Shown here: positions 35,885 through 45,079 of the stretch, one piece after another
How the letters are laid out: every line of letters starts with the position of its first letter
Position numbering within the stretch: the stretch's first letter is position 1
Assembly (NCBI GenBank): GCA_963734635.1
Contig: CAVTIA010000002.1
Coordinates: forward strand, 248,001-312,000
Direction: 5' to 3'
Source of the DNA: DATCJA01 sp963734635
GTDB taxonomy: Bacteria > Acidobacteriota > Vicinamibacteria > Vicinamibacterales > UBA2999
DNA length: 64,000 nt
Program-made: the position numbers and the translations under genes
Notes under the pieces: generated by a model
What the model was told of the DNA's origin: nothing
The model's database searches: none
Seen by the model: only the letters and a program-made list of their open reading frames with translations

Positions 35885-36298
35885 CTATTCACCCATCACT
35901 TTGACGATGACGCGTTTGCGGCGCTGCCCGTCGAACTCCGCGTAGAACACCTGCTCCCACGGACCTAAATCCAGCTTACCGTTCGTGATTGGCAGCATCA
36001 CCTGGTGTCCCATTAACGTGCGCTTGAGATGCGCGTCTGCATTGTCCTCACCCGTCTGATGATGGCGATAGTCCAGTCCCGCGGGCGCGAGCTTCTCGAG
36101 CCACACCTCGAAGTCGTGAATCAGGCCATCCTCCCAGTCGTTCACGTAAACCGCCGCGGTGATGTGCATCGCCGACACGAGTACCAATCCCTCGTTCACC
36201 CCGCTCTTCCGGACGATCTCCGATACCTGATCGGTGATCCTGATGAATTCGCGCCGCTTCTTCGTCTCGAACCAAAGATATTCGGTTCGTGTTTTCAT
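35885..36298 (-). CDS. YjbQ family protein (UPF0047)
   Basis: 137 residues matching the YjbQ/UPF0047 family along its whole length: SAMHITAAVYVNDWEDGL, then DYRHHQTGEDNADAHLK, LMGHQVMLPITNGKLDLG and WEQVFYAEFDG. Family members form trimers and have been reported to have weak thiamine-phosphate synthase activity; the physiological role is unsettled. The ATG overlaps the tsaD stop by four bases (ATGA), so it is translated with tsaD. The start is fixed by this overlap and by the usual N terminus. Confidence 0.92.
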   Translation of the reverse strand: MKTRTEYLWFETKKRREFIRITDQVSEIVRKSGVNEGLVLVSAMHITAAVYVNDWEDGLIHDFEVWLEKLAPAGLDYRHHQTGEDNADAHLKRTLMGHQVMLPITNGKLDLGPWEQVFYAEFDGQRRKRVIVKVMGE

Positions 36299-37374
36299 GA
36301 CGGTCGATGGTCGTTGAGCGGCAGGGCCGCATCGGCGTTGAGCTCCACACCGCCGGTCAAACCCCTCCGGTACTGACGAAGGCCCGCAGCGGCAATCATC
36401 GCCGCATTATCGGTTGAGAGCGCCAGGCTCGGAAGATACAGGGGGATTCCTCGCGCCGCCGCGCGTGTTGCCGCGGTTTCCCGCAAGCGGCTGTTCGCAG
36501 ACACGCCACCCGCAATGCCGACGCTTTGTGCACCGAACCATCGAACGGCTTCGAACAGCTGATCGAGCAGTGTTTCAACGACAACTCTCTGAAAGCTCGC
36601 CGCGGTATCGGCAACCTCCGGCGGCGGCAGCGGGTCGTCCGCAGCCAGGCCAAGCTCGGCGCGACGAACCGTGACGTGGCGAAGGACCGCCGTTTTCAAT
36701 CCGCTGAAGCTGAAATCGCGCCGCCCTGGCAGGTGCGGCGCGTTGCGATCGGCATGCGTCAGTCGGGTCTTTGGAAACGGCACCGCGCGATCGTTGCCCT
36801 GCCGCGCCACCAGATCGATCGCCGGCCCCCCGGGATATCCGAGCCGTAGCAGCTTGGCTACCTTGTCGAACGCCTCCCCCGCCGCATCGTCGCGCGTTCG
36901 GCCCAGGAGCTCGTACCGGCCAGGCTCCTCGATGCGGTAGAGGCTGGTGTGCCCGCCGGACACAACGAGAACGACCGCAGGCGTTGGCATTTCGCCGTTT
37001 TCCAGGACCAGTGACTCGATGTGGCCGGCCAGGTGATGAACGGGGACGAGCGGCACCGATTGCGCCCACGCCAGCGCTTTCGCGAAAGAAAGCCCCACGA
37101 GCAGCGATCCGACGAGCCCCGGGCCCTGCGTCACTGCAATCGCGTCGTAACTGCGACCGGATTCTGCGATGGCCTTCTCGACGACGCCGCAGATGTCGCG
37201 CACGTGCAGGCGTGCTGACAGCTCCGGCACGACACCACCCCATTCCCGATGGATATCGGTCTGCGACGCGACGACGTTCGAGAGGAGTCGCCACGGACGG
37301 CGCGCGTCGTGGGTCTCCTCGACAATGGCCGCGGCCGTTTCGTCGCAGGAGGTCTCGATGCCTAAGAAGATCAT
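36295..37374 (-). CDS. tsaD: tRNA N6-adenosine threonylcarbamoyltransferase TsaD
   Basis: 359 residues, complete. It transfers the threonylcarbamoyl group from the TsaC product to A37 of tRNAs reading ANN codons. The N terminus IFLGIETSCDETAAAIVEE is the family hallmark. The metal-binding HxxxH motif lies in VPVHHLAGH (His114, His118), with the ASKH nucleotide-fold motifs VLVVSGGHTSL and GGVSANSRLR later. It sits in a tight minus-strand operon: mtnA, tsaD, yjbQ-like, each overlapping the next by four bases. Confidence 0.96.
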   Translation of the reverse strand: MIFLGIETSCDETAAAIVEETHDARRPWRLLSNVVASQTDIHREWGGVVPELSARLHVRDICGVVEKAIAESGRSYDAIAVTQGPGLVGSLLVGLSFAKALAWAQSVPLVPVHHLAGHIESLVLENGEMPTPAVVLVVSGGHTSLYRIEEPGRYELLGRTRDDAAGEAFDKVAKLLRLGYPGGPAIDLVARQGNDRAVPFPKTRLTHADRNAPHLPGRRDFSFSGLKTAVLRHVTVRRAELGLAADDPLPPPEVADTAASFQRVVVETLLDQLFEAVRWFGAQSVGIAGGVSANSRLRETAATRAAARGIPLYLPSLALSTDNAAMIAAAGLRQYRRGLTGGVELNADAALPLNDHRPS

Positions 37375-38423
37375 GACTGCCTACTGCCTACTAATTGGGC
37401 AAGCGTCTGCTCGTAGGGCGGACGTGCGATACCGCGCTCGGTCACGATAGCCGTGACGAACTCGGCGGGCGTGACGTCGAACGCCGGATTGCGGATGCGT
37501 GCTCCTCTTGGCGTCAAACGAGCGGAGCCGAGGTGCGTGACCTCACGCTCGTTACGCTCTTCAATCGGAATCCGGCTGCCGTCCGGGGTGTTCAAATCGA
37601 CAGTTGAGACCGGCGCCGCCACGTAAAAAGGGATGGCGTGAGCCTTCGCCAGCACCGCGACCGCGTAAGTGCCGACCTTGTTCGCGACGTCCCCATTCGC
37701 AGCGATCCGGTCGGCCCCGACGACGACCAGGTCCACATGACCCTGACGCATCATCGTGCCTGCCATGTTGTCGGTGATTACCGTCGTGTCGATGCCGTCC
37801 TTGACGAGCTCCCAGGCGGTCAGGCGGGCTCCCTGGAGGAAGGGGCGCGTTTCATCAGCCAGCACGGCCACTCGTTTGCCCTGCGCGACGGCGGCGCGGA
37901 TGACGCCGAGCGCGGTGCCATAACCCGCCGTGGCCAGCGCGCCTGCGTTGCAGTGGGTCAGGATGTTCGCCGACTCCGGCACAAGCGACGCGCCGTGCGC
38001 GCCCATCGACTTGCAGCTCGAGACGTCTTCGTCGTGAATACGCTGCGCTTCGGCTTCGAGGCGGTCCTTGATTTCCGCGACCGAGCAGCCGGCCTGGGCG
38101 GCGCTCGCAAACGTCTGCTTCATTCGATCGATTGCCCAGAACAGGTTGACGGCTGTTGGTCGCGTTGCGGCCATGAGGTCGCACGTCTTCTGGAACTCGG
38201 TGGCGAACTGCTTCGTACCGGTCGCCTTGCTCCTCTTCATCCCGAGCGCAATGCCCATTGCCGCCGCCACGCCAATGGCGGGCGCGCCTCGAATGACCAT
38301 CGTCTTGATGGCCCTGGCCATCTCGGACGCTGTCCTGCACGTCACGTACACCTCTGAGGCAGGCAGCTTCCGCTGGTCGATCATCACGACAGAATCGCCC
38401 TTCCATTCGATTGTTGGAAGCAT
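37371..38423 (-). CDS. mtnA: S-methyl-5-thioribose-1-phosphate isomerase MtnA
   Basis: 350 residues, the full family length. It isomerises methylthioribose-1-phosphate to the ribulose form in methionine salvage. Motifs: MVIRGAPAIGVAAAMGIA, the catalytic-Cys segment THCNAGALATAGYGTALG, and VVVGADRIAANGDVANK with the catalytic Asp. The last residues (VGSRQS) are encoded by two copies of the agtaggc word that also forms the repeat at 63741, so the C terminus has been shaped by repeat sequence. It overlaps tsaD by four bases and is first in its operon; no other methionine-salvage genes are in the window. Confidence 0.95.
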   Translation of the reverse strand: MLPTIEWKGDSVVMIDQRKLPASEVYVTCRTASEMARAIKTMVIRGAPAIGVAAAMGIALGMKRSKATGTKQFATEFQKTCDLMAATRPTAVNLFWAIDRMKQTFASAAQAGCSVAEIKDRLEAEAQRIHDEDVSSCKSMGAHGASLVPESANILTHCNAGALATAGYGTALGVIRAAVAQGKRVAVLADETRPFLQGARLTAWELVKDGIDTTVITDNMAGTMMRQGHVDLVVVGADRIAANGDVANKVGTYAVAVLAKAHAIPFYVAAPVSTVDLNTPDGSRIPIEERNEREVTHLGSARLTPRGARIRNPAFDVTPAEFVTAIVTERGIARPPYEQTLAQLVGSRQS

Positions 38424-38486
38424 GTCAGTTCACACTGGAGTTCCTGCCAGCATAACGTGGGTCTCGAGTCCCCGCCCACTGCCCAC

Positions 38487-38492
38487 TATGAT
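38487..38492 (+). promoter_or_regulatory. TATGAT -10-like box upstream of the long hairpin
   Basis: tatgat at 38487-38492 is one mismatch from the sigma70 -10 consensus. A plausible -35 (tcgagt at 38464-38469, 17-base spacing) matches only three of six positions. It would place a transcript start near 38499, upstream of the hairpin at 38561. Weak evidence. Confidence 0.3.
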
Positions 38493-38560
38493 TTGCTCGT
38501 AGCCTGCTGGTTTCTTCCGGTCATGCGGCGCCCCGGCACGTCGCGTGCGCTCGCCCTGGT

Positions 38561-38831
38561 GCCGGCTCGGGCGCGGGGATGCCGGCTGGCGGCGGCCGTT
38601 CGGAGCACGCCGCCGTACCGCGCAGCCGGAAGTGGCGCGCAGCGATTCCCAGACGCGAGTTCGGACCGCGTGATCCGAGCTGCGCGAACTAGCACTGGCG
38701 GAGAAGGCCACGCCGGATGTCGTTTGCATCACCCCTTACTCGCGTCTGCAGCAATAGGACATGAGCGAGCGCCACTTCCCGGCGTGCAGGAGCCGGACGC
38801 CGCCCAGCCCGGCATCCCCGCGCTCGAGCGG
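38561..38831 (+). ncRNA. Long imperfect hairpin, candidate structured RNA in a geneless gap
   Basis: The 459-base gap 38424-38882 has no supportable gene but folds as a nested rod. gcgcggggatgccgg (38571-38585) pairs perfectly with ccggcatccccgcgc (38809-38823). ggaagtggcgc (38628-38638) pairs with gcgccacttcc (38769-38779). cagacgcgagt (38650-38660) pairs with actcgcgtctg (38738-38748). Two small hairpins (tcgga/tccga at 38661-38678 and ggcg/cgcc at 38697-38714) cap the top. The rod is about 270 bases. It resembles a 6S- or SRP-like rod in size and shape, but I recognise no diagnostic motif. The strand is assigned from the TATGAT box only. An alternative is an old inverted duplication. Confidence 0.4.
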
Positions 38832-38882
38832 TAAGGCCTGCTATGGCAGCCGATCAAAATCCAAGCGCTGCGGTGACGACAC

Positions 38883-39272
38883 TTAGAGGATGCTGCGATC
38901 AAACGGAAGAGGCAGCAGTTCGCTTAGCCGATAGCGGCCAGTTTCGCGACGAAGGTTCGCGAGCACGATATCCAAGTCGCCGCCAAACTCCCAGAGGATC
39001 TGGCGGCAGGCTCCACACGGTGGTGTCGGACGCTCCGTGTCGGCAACGATCGCGATGCGGCGGAATCGCCTGTGTCCCTCCGACAGCGCCTTGAACATGG
39101 CAACACGCTCGGCACAGATGGTCAGGCCGTACGTCGCGTTCTCGACGTTGCACCCGGTGACAACCGTCCCGTCGACGGTCTCGAGCGCCGCGCCCACTTT
39201 GAACTTCGAAAACGAAGCGTGCGCGTGTCGTCTCGCCTGGCGAGCTGCACGAATCAGATCAGAGTCTTTCAA
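38883..39272 (-). CDS. cdd: Cytidine deaminase
   Basis: 129 residues, the normal size of a tetrameric bacterial cytidine deaminase. The zinc-site motifs are ICAERVA (Cys53 ligand, Glu55 proton shuttle) and PPCGACRQIL (Cys86, Cys89); CNVENATYG binds the ribose. It deaminates cytidine and deoxycytidine to uridine forms in salvage. I chose TTG 39272: it has a ggaggg ribosome site just upstream inside the PNP gene and gives the usual N terminus (LIRAARQARRHAHASFSKF). It overlaps the PNP gene by 14 bases. It is last in the nucleoside-salvage operon. A longer open frame upstream is a shadow of PNP. Confidence 0.92.
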   Translation of the reverse strand: MKDSDLIRAARQARRHAHASFSKFKVGAALETVDGTVVTGCNVENATYGLTICAERVAMFKALSEGHRRFRRIAIVADTERPTPPCGACRQILWEFGGDLDIVLANLRRETGRYRLSELLPLPFDRSIL

Positions 39273-40083
39273 TGATGCCCTCCAGCAGCCCGATGAACGC
39301 ACCGCGGACGCGCCGAGCGGTTTCGAGCACTTCTTCATGGTTGAGCAGCTGTGGCAACACTCCGGCCGCCATGTTGGTGATGCAGGAGAGGCCAAGAACT
39401 TCGATTCCCATGTGCCGCGCGGCCAGCGCTTCCGGCACCGTGGACATACCGACGGCGTCCGCGCCAATCGTGCGAAGGAAACGGATCTCCGCGGGCGTCT
39501 CGTAGCTGGGTCCGTGCACGACGACGTACACACCGTGCGACACGGGAATACCTCGCGCGCTCGCCGCTGCGTCGGCAATTGTTCGCAGACGCCTGGAGTA
39601 CACCTCGGTCATGTCCGGAAATCGCGGACCGAACCGCTCGTCATTGAAGCCCAGCAGCGGGTTGCTCCCGAGCAGGTTGATGTGGTCGTCGATGACCATC
39701 AGCGCGCCGCTTGCGAAACCGGTATTGATGCCCCCGGCCGCGTTCGTGAGGATGATCTCGCGTACGCCGAGCCGCCCCATCACGCGTGTCGCAAAAACGA
39801 CGGCCGACAGATCGTGTCCTTCGTAAAAGTGCGCTCGCCCGGCCAATGCGGCGATCTGCCTGCCGGCGACGCTGCCGACTACCAGCCGCCCGGCATGCCC
39901 GACGACGTTGGAGGCAGGCCAATGTGGCAATTCGGCGTAGGGCATCGTGACCGCATCGAGCAGCGTGTCCGCAAAGTCGCCGAGGCCTGAACCGAGCACC
40001 ACGGCCGTTTGTGGAAGCGTCTGGCACTGTGATCGAATCGCGGCGGCGGCGGCCTCCACGCGTTCGTACATGTCGTTTGTCAT
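39259..40083 (-). CDS. Purine-nucleoside phosphorylase
   Basis: 274 residues of the trimeric PNP/MTAP family (PNP type). Motifs: VVLGSGLGDFAD (phosphate loop), GRAHFYEGHD, LTNAAGGIN, HGPSYETPAEIRFLR and GADAVGMSTVPEALAARH, followed by CITNMAAG. These match purine-nucleoside phosphorylase rather than methylthioadenosine phosphorylase. It phosphorolyses inosine and guanosine. The start is ATG 40083, three codons inside a frame that would otherwise need TTG. It is followed with overlap by cdd and preceded by the CNT transporter, with one REP-like palindrome between. Confidence 0.93.
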   Translation of the reverse strand: MTNDMYERVEAAAAAIRSQCQTLPQTAVVLGSGLGDFADTLLDAVTMPYAELPHWPASNVVGHAGRLVVGSVAGRQIAALAGRAHFYEGHDLSAVVFATRVMGRLGVREIILTNAAGGINTGFASGALMVIDDHINLLGSNPLLGFNDERFGPRFPDMTEVYSRRLRTIADAAASARGIPVSHGVYVVVHGPSYETPAEIRFLRTIGADAVGMSTVPEALAARHMGIEVLGLSCITNMAAGVLPQLLNHEEVLETARRVRGAFIGLLEGIIERL

Positions 40084-40106
40084 CGTGTGCAAACGGTTTC
40101 GTATGC

Positions 40107-40131
40107 GTAGGCCGGGCCTTCACGGCCCGGC
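40107..40131 (+). repeat. REP-like palindrome with GTAG head
   Basis: GTAG (40107-40110) is followed by the hairpin gccgggcc-ttca-cggcccggc. It sits in the 54-base gap between the CNT transporter and the PNP gene within one operon, so it could shape message stability between them. Confidence 0.6.
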
Positions 40132-40137
40132 GGCACC

Positions 40138-41496
40138 TTAGAGCAGCATGCCCGCGATGGTGGCGCTGATGAAATTGGCGAACGTGCCCGCAAGCATGGC
40201 TTTCAGCCCGAGACGAGCGAGGTCGTGCCGCCGTTCCGGCGCCAGCGCTCCGATGCCGCCGATCTGGATGCCGATCGAGCTGAAATTCGCGAAGCCACAC
40301 AGCGCAAAGGTGGCGATCGTGAACGATCTCGGATCCAGCATGTCCTTCATCGGACCGAGCTGGGAGTAAGCGACAAATTCATTCAACACCATGCGAGTGC
40401 CGAGCAGGTTGCCGATGGTGGGGGCGTCGCGCCATGGCACCCCGAGTCCCCATGCAATCGGCGCGAACACCCATCCAAAGATTTGCTGCATGCTGAGCCC
40501 GACGACGCCTAACAGCGCGTTGACGAGCGCGATGAGCGCAAGAAACGAGATGAGCATCGCGCCGACGTTCAGAGCGAGGTGAAGGCCTTCTCCCGTGCCG
40601 CGACCCACTGCGTCGATGACGTTGACATCGGTCTTCTCCACCTCGAGTCGCACAGTTCCCGCGGTCTCGGGCTGGCGTGTTTCGGGCACGAAGATCTTCG
40701 CCATCATCAATGTGCCTGGCGCCGTCATGATCACCGCCGTCAACAGGTGTTGTGCCTCGATGCCAAAGAGGATGTACGCGGCCATGATGCCGCCCGAGAT
40801 GTGTGCCATCCCGGCGGTCATCACCGTCATCAGCTCCGACTCGGTCATCCGCGGCAAAAAGGGCCGGATGGTCAGCGGGGCTTCCGTCTGACCCATGAAG
40901 ATACTGGCGGCAACGTTGAGCGTTTCTGCGCCGCTCGCTCGCATGAATCGCCGCATCACCAGGGCAAAGGCCCGCACGATCAGTGGCATCACGCCGAAGT
41001 AGTACAGCATCGCGAAAAGCGCCGCGATGAAGATGATGGTCGGCAGCACCTGGAACGCAAAAACGGTCGCGTACTGTGTACCTTCCTGCCCCAGCACGTT
41101 GGTCATGATCCGCGGCCAGACGTCCGGATTGCCGAGGGGCCCGAAGACAAACGAGGAACCGACGAAGGCGAAATTCAGCAGTCGCGTGACTGCGGTGCCG
41201 GCCGCCTGCAACGCAGCACGTCCCGCTCCCGTCTTGAGCACGATGAGGGCAAACAGGAACTGAAGAGTGAGCCCCCATGCGACCGTGCGGTAGTCGATGG
41301 CACGCCTCGCCGACGACAAGCAGTAGGCGAGCGCCAGGAGCAGGGCGAGGCCGGCAACGGGCTGCACGCTCGATACTCCGAGTGCCCCAATGGCGATCGC
41401 AACGGCCGCAACAGCGGACAGGCTGCCGAGCACCAGCAGGTCATGGCTGGTCCAGCGCTGGCGCCCGAGTTCTACGGCGTCGGTGGTAATTTGCAA
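40138..41496 (-). CDS. Concentrative nucleoside transporter (CNT/NupC family)
   Basis: A 452-residue inner-membrane nucleoside/cation symporter. Eight to ten hydrophobic helices are visible. The CNT substrate-site signatures are present: GQTEAPLTIRPFL in the first half, and LGTRMVLNEFVAYSQL and CGFANFSSIGIQIGG in the second. It imports nucleosides that the neighbouring enzymes then phosphorolyse or deaminate. It lies 9 bases after the thymidine phosphorylase gene on the same strand and is followed by PNP and cdd, forming a four-gene salvage operon. Confidence 0.93.
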   Translation of the reverse strand: MQITTDAVELGRQRWTSHDLLVLGSLSAVAAVAIAIGALGVSSVQPVAGLALLLALAYCLSSARRAIDYRTVAWGLTLQFLFALIVLKTGAGRAALQAAGTAVTRLLNFAFVGSSFVFGPLGNPDVWPRIMTNVLGQEGTQYATVFAFQVLPTIIFIAALFAMLYYFGVMPLIVRAFALVMRRFMRASGAETLNVAASIFMGQTEAPLTIRPFLPRMTESELMTVMTAGMAHISGGIMAAYILFGIEAQHLLTAVIMTAPGTLMMAKIFVPETRQPETAGTVRLEVEKTDVNVIDAVGRGTGEGLHLALNVGAMLISFLALIALVNALLGVVGLSMQQIFGWVFAPIAWGLGVPWRDAPTIGNLLGTRMVLNEFVAYSQLGPMKDMLDPRSFTIATFALCGFANFSSIGIQIGGIGALAPERRHDLARLGLKAMLAGTFANFISATIAGMLL

Positions 41497-41505
41497 TGTG
41501 GCTCC

Positions 41506-42810
41506 TTAGCGGACCTCTCCGAGCACCTTGACACGGGCCGGCGGCGGCTCATCAGCGATGGTGACGGCGGCGCGGCACAGCTCGATCGCCCGCTCGAGGC
41601 CACGGCCGCCCCGGTGGTGCAGCTCGATGAGCGGCTCCCCTGCGGTAACGTGCGCGCCAAGCGCAACCTTTGCGACAAGGCCAACTGCGTGATCTACAGG
41701 ATCGCCGACCTTCAGGCGACCTGCACCCAGCACATTGCTGGCGCGTCCGAGCGTTTCGGCTCGAAGCGCGGCCACGAAACCAGTCGCCGGTGCCCTGAAC
41801 AGCTCACGGTCAGGCGCCTGCGGCATGACGGCGTAGTCTTCGACGACACGGGGGTTGCCTCCGTGCGCCTGAATCATCGACCTGAACGTGTCGAGCGCGC
41901 GACCCGAGCTGAGCGCATCCTCGACTGATCGCGCCGCCGCCTCCGTGTCGCGCTCGCGGCCGGCCAGAAGCACCATGCGTGTCGCGAAATGCAGCACTAC
42001 GTCGGCAACCTCGCTCGGACCTTGCCCTTTCAGCGTCTCGACACACTCGATGATCTCGAGCGTATTTCCGATTGCGGAGCCGAGGGGCGCATCCATGTCG
42101 GTGATCAGCGCCTCGGTCCGTACGCCGGCATGGGTTCCGATCGCGACCATCGAGGTGGCTAAGGTACGTGCGTCGTCAACGTTTTTCATGAACGCGCCAT
42201 GGCCGCATTTCACGTCGAGAATGAGCGCATTGCTGCCTTCCGCGAGCTTCTTGCTCATGACCGACGCCGCGATGAGCGGGATGCTTTCCACGGTCGCGGT
42301 CACGTCCCGCAGGGCATAGAGCTTTTTGTCGGCCGGAACGAGCGAAGCCGACTGGCCGATGATACTGGCGCCGACGGTACGCAGGATTCTCTTGAAATCG
42401 CCGATATCAAGATCGGTGCGATATCCAGGTATCGATTCCAGCTTGTCAAGTGTGCCGCCGGTATGGCCGAGCCCGCGGCCCGACATTTTCGGGACGATCA
42501 CCCCGCACGCAGCGGCGATCGGAGCGAGGACGATCGACACCTTGTCGCCGACGCCGCCCGTACTGTGCTTGCCAACCTTGATCCCTGGAATGTCGGAAAG
42601 ATCGACGCGCTCACCGGATTGGGCCATCGCCTCGGTGAGCCAGGCGGTCTCCTCCTCTGACATGCCTCGCAGAACGATCGCCATGAGAAGAGCCGCCGAC
42701 TGGTAATCGGGAATCCGCGCCGCCGTTACCCCTTGGACGAACTGATCGATGTCGCCGCGCGAGAGCGCGTGCCCATCGCGCTTCTTCGCGATCACGTCGA
42801 CAAAATGCAT
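41506..42810 (-). CDS. deoA: Thymidine/pyrimidine-nucleoside phosphorylase
   Basis: 434 residues, complete for the family. It phosphorolyses thymidine (and perhaps uridine) to base and (deoxy)ribose-1-phosphate. Signatures: GIKVGKHSTGGVGDKVS (phosphate site) and KMSGRGLGHTGGTLDKLES, the nucleoside phosphorylase II pattern. An alpha-helical N-terminal domain and a C-terminal PYNP domain frame the glycosyltransferase domain. It begins at ATG 42810; frame upstream is not protein-like. First gene of the salvage operon, divergent from the HEAT-repeat gene with about 33 bases between. I cannot separate deoA from pdp by eye. Confidence 0.92.
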   Translation of the reverse strand: MHFVDVIAKKRDGHALSRGDIDQFVQGVTAARIPDYQSAALLMAIVLRGMSEEETAWLTEAMAQSGERVDLSDIPGIKVGKHSTGGVGDKVSIVLAPIAAACGVIVPKMSGRGLGHTGGTLDKLESIPGYRTDLDIGDFKRILRTVGASIIGQSASLVPADKKLYALRDVTATVESIPLIAASVMSKKLAEGSNALILDVKCGHGAFMKNVDDARTLATSMVAIGTHAGVRTEALITDMDAPLGSAIGNTLEIIECVETLKGQGPSEVADVVLHFATRMVLLAGRERDTEAAARSVEDALSSGRALDTFRSMIQAHGGNPRVVEDYAVMPQAPDRELFRAPATGFVAALRAETLGRASNVLGAGRLKVGDPVDHAVGLVAKVALGAHVTAGEPLIELHHRGGRGLERAIELCRAAVTIADEPPPARVKVLGEVR

Positions 42811-42843
42811 GGAAGACCGCTCAGTATAATCAACATTCCGACG

Positions 42844-45079
42844 ATGGCGCCCACAACGGCGGCAAATCCGATGTCGGCCGACCAGAGCAGCGCGCTTGCT
42901 GAGTTCGCGCGCACATGCCGCGCGGCCGCGCGTTCGGTGTCGCTCTACCCACGAACGCACCCGGCGATCCAAGCCGCGTTGCTGCGCGTGACCGCTGCGG
43001 CCGGCCGGCTGATCCCGGCTGACGACCTCGTGCTCACGATCCACCCCGATACGCTGGTGATCGACGGCCGATCGCCTCAGCGCCCCGACGCGGCGATCGC
43101 AGAACTCGCGGTTCTCATGCACGAGCGTCTGATCGGGGAGATCCGCATCGAGCGCAACGCCACGCTCGAGGATTGGCACGCATTACTGCTGCTTCTTGCT
43201 CGCCCGCCAGAGGAGCTGATCGCCGAGGGCGGAATAGGTAAGGGCTGGACTGCAGCGGGACGTGAACACTTCGAGATTCGCGAAATCGACTACGCCGAGG
43301 TGCTGCGCGAACGGGCTGGCGACGGCGCGAAGGAATGGGACGCGATCATCCGGTTCTGTCTCGAAGGTGGCGGGCACGCTCGAGGAGCGTGAGCTGGCCG
43401 CGCTGCTCGACCTGCTCAAGGATTCGTCACGCTTCGGCGAGCTGCTCGAACGACTCCAGACCGCGGAAACCGCCGGAAATGCGTCCGTCAGCGCCCGCGC
43501 GGCGGCGCTCATCGCGCTGGTCCAGAAGCTGCTCGAAGCCACCTCGCATATGCCGAAGGCGCAGGGCGAGGATGTCGTTCTTCAGATGACCGCCGACGGC
43601 GTATCGCGGTTGACGCCCGACATGCTGCTCGCGCTGGTTCGGCACTCACAGTCCGAAGGCGAGCGCGCGCAGATTGCGTCGGCCGTCATAGACCGCGTGA
43701 CCGACGAAACAGCGGCGTCATTCGTGGCCAACGCCATCGTCAAGGAGCGCGGAGCCTCCGAGCGTCTTGCTCAGGCTCTCGAGGCCCTGGTTGTGGATGG
43801 GGGTCACAAGCAGCGCCTTCTCGACCTGGCCAAGGAAGAAGCCGTGGGCACCCCCTTCGGCCGTGAAGCGAGCTTCGAAGAGCTCTGGCAATCGGCCACT
43901 GACATGCTGACGTCGTACTCGGACGAGCGCTACGTCTCGGCCGACTACGCGCGCGAACTGTCGGGCGCACGCAAGCAGGCCATCGATGTGGAGCGCGTAT
44001 CAGACGATCCGCCCGAACGAATCGAAGGCTGGCTCGCGACCATTTCCGACGCCGCGGTCAGGCAGCTCGATTTTCAGCTGCTCCTCGACCTGCTCAAAGT
44101 CGAAAGGGATCCGATGTGGTGGGGCGAGATTGCCGGAATCGCTGCCGCGGAGGTCGAGAGACGGGCGCTCGCGGGCGATGTGCAGGCTGCGCTACAGGCG
44201 ACACACGCGATCGGGCACGAAGCGGGTTCGGGCGGGCGCGAGCTGTTGCGGGGCGCAGCGCAATCTACGGTTGACAAACTCGCATCCGGCCGCCTGGCCC
44301 GGCACCTGGTCGTCCAGCTTCGCAAGGTCGATGACGATGGCGTCGAGCCGATCACGCAGCTGTGTCATACCGTCGGCCCTCGAATCGTCAAGGCGCTCGC
44401 CGAAGCGTTGATGACCGAGGAGAACACCCGCGCAGTTCGACGCTTGCGCAACCTGCTGTTGGGATTCGGCGCGGCCGGCCGCGAAGCCGTCGAGCAGTTG
44501 AAGCTGTCGCCGAATCCGACCGCGCGCCGCACGGCAATCGAGCTGTTGCGCGTGTTCGGCGGGCGCGACGCACTGACCGACCTGGCCGCCATGCTTAGAG
44601 ACGCCGACCCGCAGGTGCAGCGCGAGGCTGTGCGCGCGCTCGTCCACGTGGGATCGCCTGAGGCGATCGCAATCGTGCAGCGGGCGCTCGACAGCGACGC
44701 TTCGACCACGTTTCTCCAGGAGCTCATGGGCCTTCGCGACGAAAAAGTGGCGCCGCTGCTCTGCCCCCTTCTCGCGCGATCGAAGCCACGCGGTCCGCTC
44801 ATCGAGCTCCACACGCAGATCATGGATGCCCTGGGAGGATTGGGCGGTCACCCCGACTCGGTACAGGCACTTCGGGCGGCGCTCTACCGTGGCGAATGGT
44901 GGGCGCCGACTCGCACCGCAGTGCTGCGCCGGGCCGCAGCGGCGGCACTGCGTCGCATAGGAACGCCCGATGCCCTCGCGGTCCTCGAAGAGGCGGCGCA
45001 GAAGGGAACACGCGGCGTCAGGAGTGCCGCGCGGATGCAGATGCGAACCCCGCCGCAGCGAGAGCGACAGCACACATGA
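42844..45079 (+). CDS. HEAT-repeat protein with N-terminal module shared with the HD-GYP neighbour (one frame break near 43371)
   Basis: About 744 residues when joined. Residues 1-150 form an alpha/beta module (SVSLYPRTHPAIQAALLRV, then LVLTIHPDTLVIDG, and TLEDWHALLLLL) that resembles the N terminus of the next gene. A long helical region follows, ending in HEAT-type repeats (DALTDLAAMLRDADPQVQRE, AVRALVHVGSPEAIAIVQRA and on). At GGG 43370-43372 one extra G splits the frame; removing it joins FCLEGG to GTLEERELAALL. The protein has no signal or membrane segment and is probably a cytoplasmic scaffold. Its stop overlaps the HD-GYP start by three bases within ATGA. I do not recognise a named family for the whole protein. 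Confidence 0.8.

Noticed and set aside
38674..38757. A short frame reading SELRELALAEKATPDVVCITPYSRLQQ-like sequence, split here as SELRELALAEKA and TPDVVCITPYSRLQQ
   Set aside because: It looks like a protein C terminus, but no upstream coding continuation could be found in any frame even allowing single insertions, and it lies in the apical part of the long hairpin.
38561..38831. Identification of the hairpin as 6S, SRP, RNase P or tmRNA
   Set aside because: None of the diagnostic motifs that I know for these RNAs is visible; only length and shape fit.
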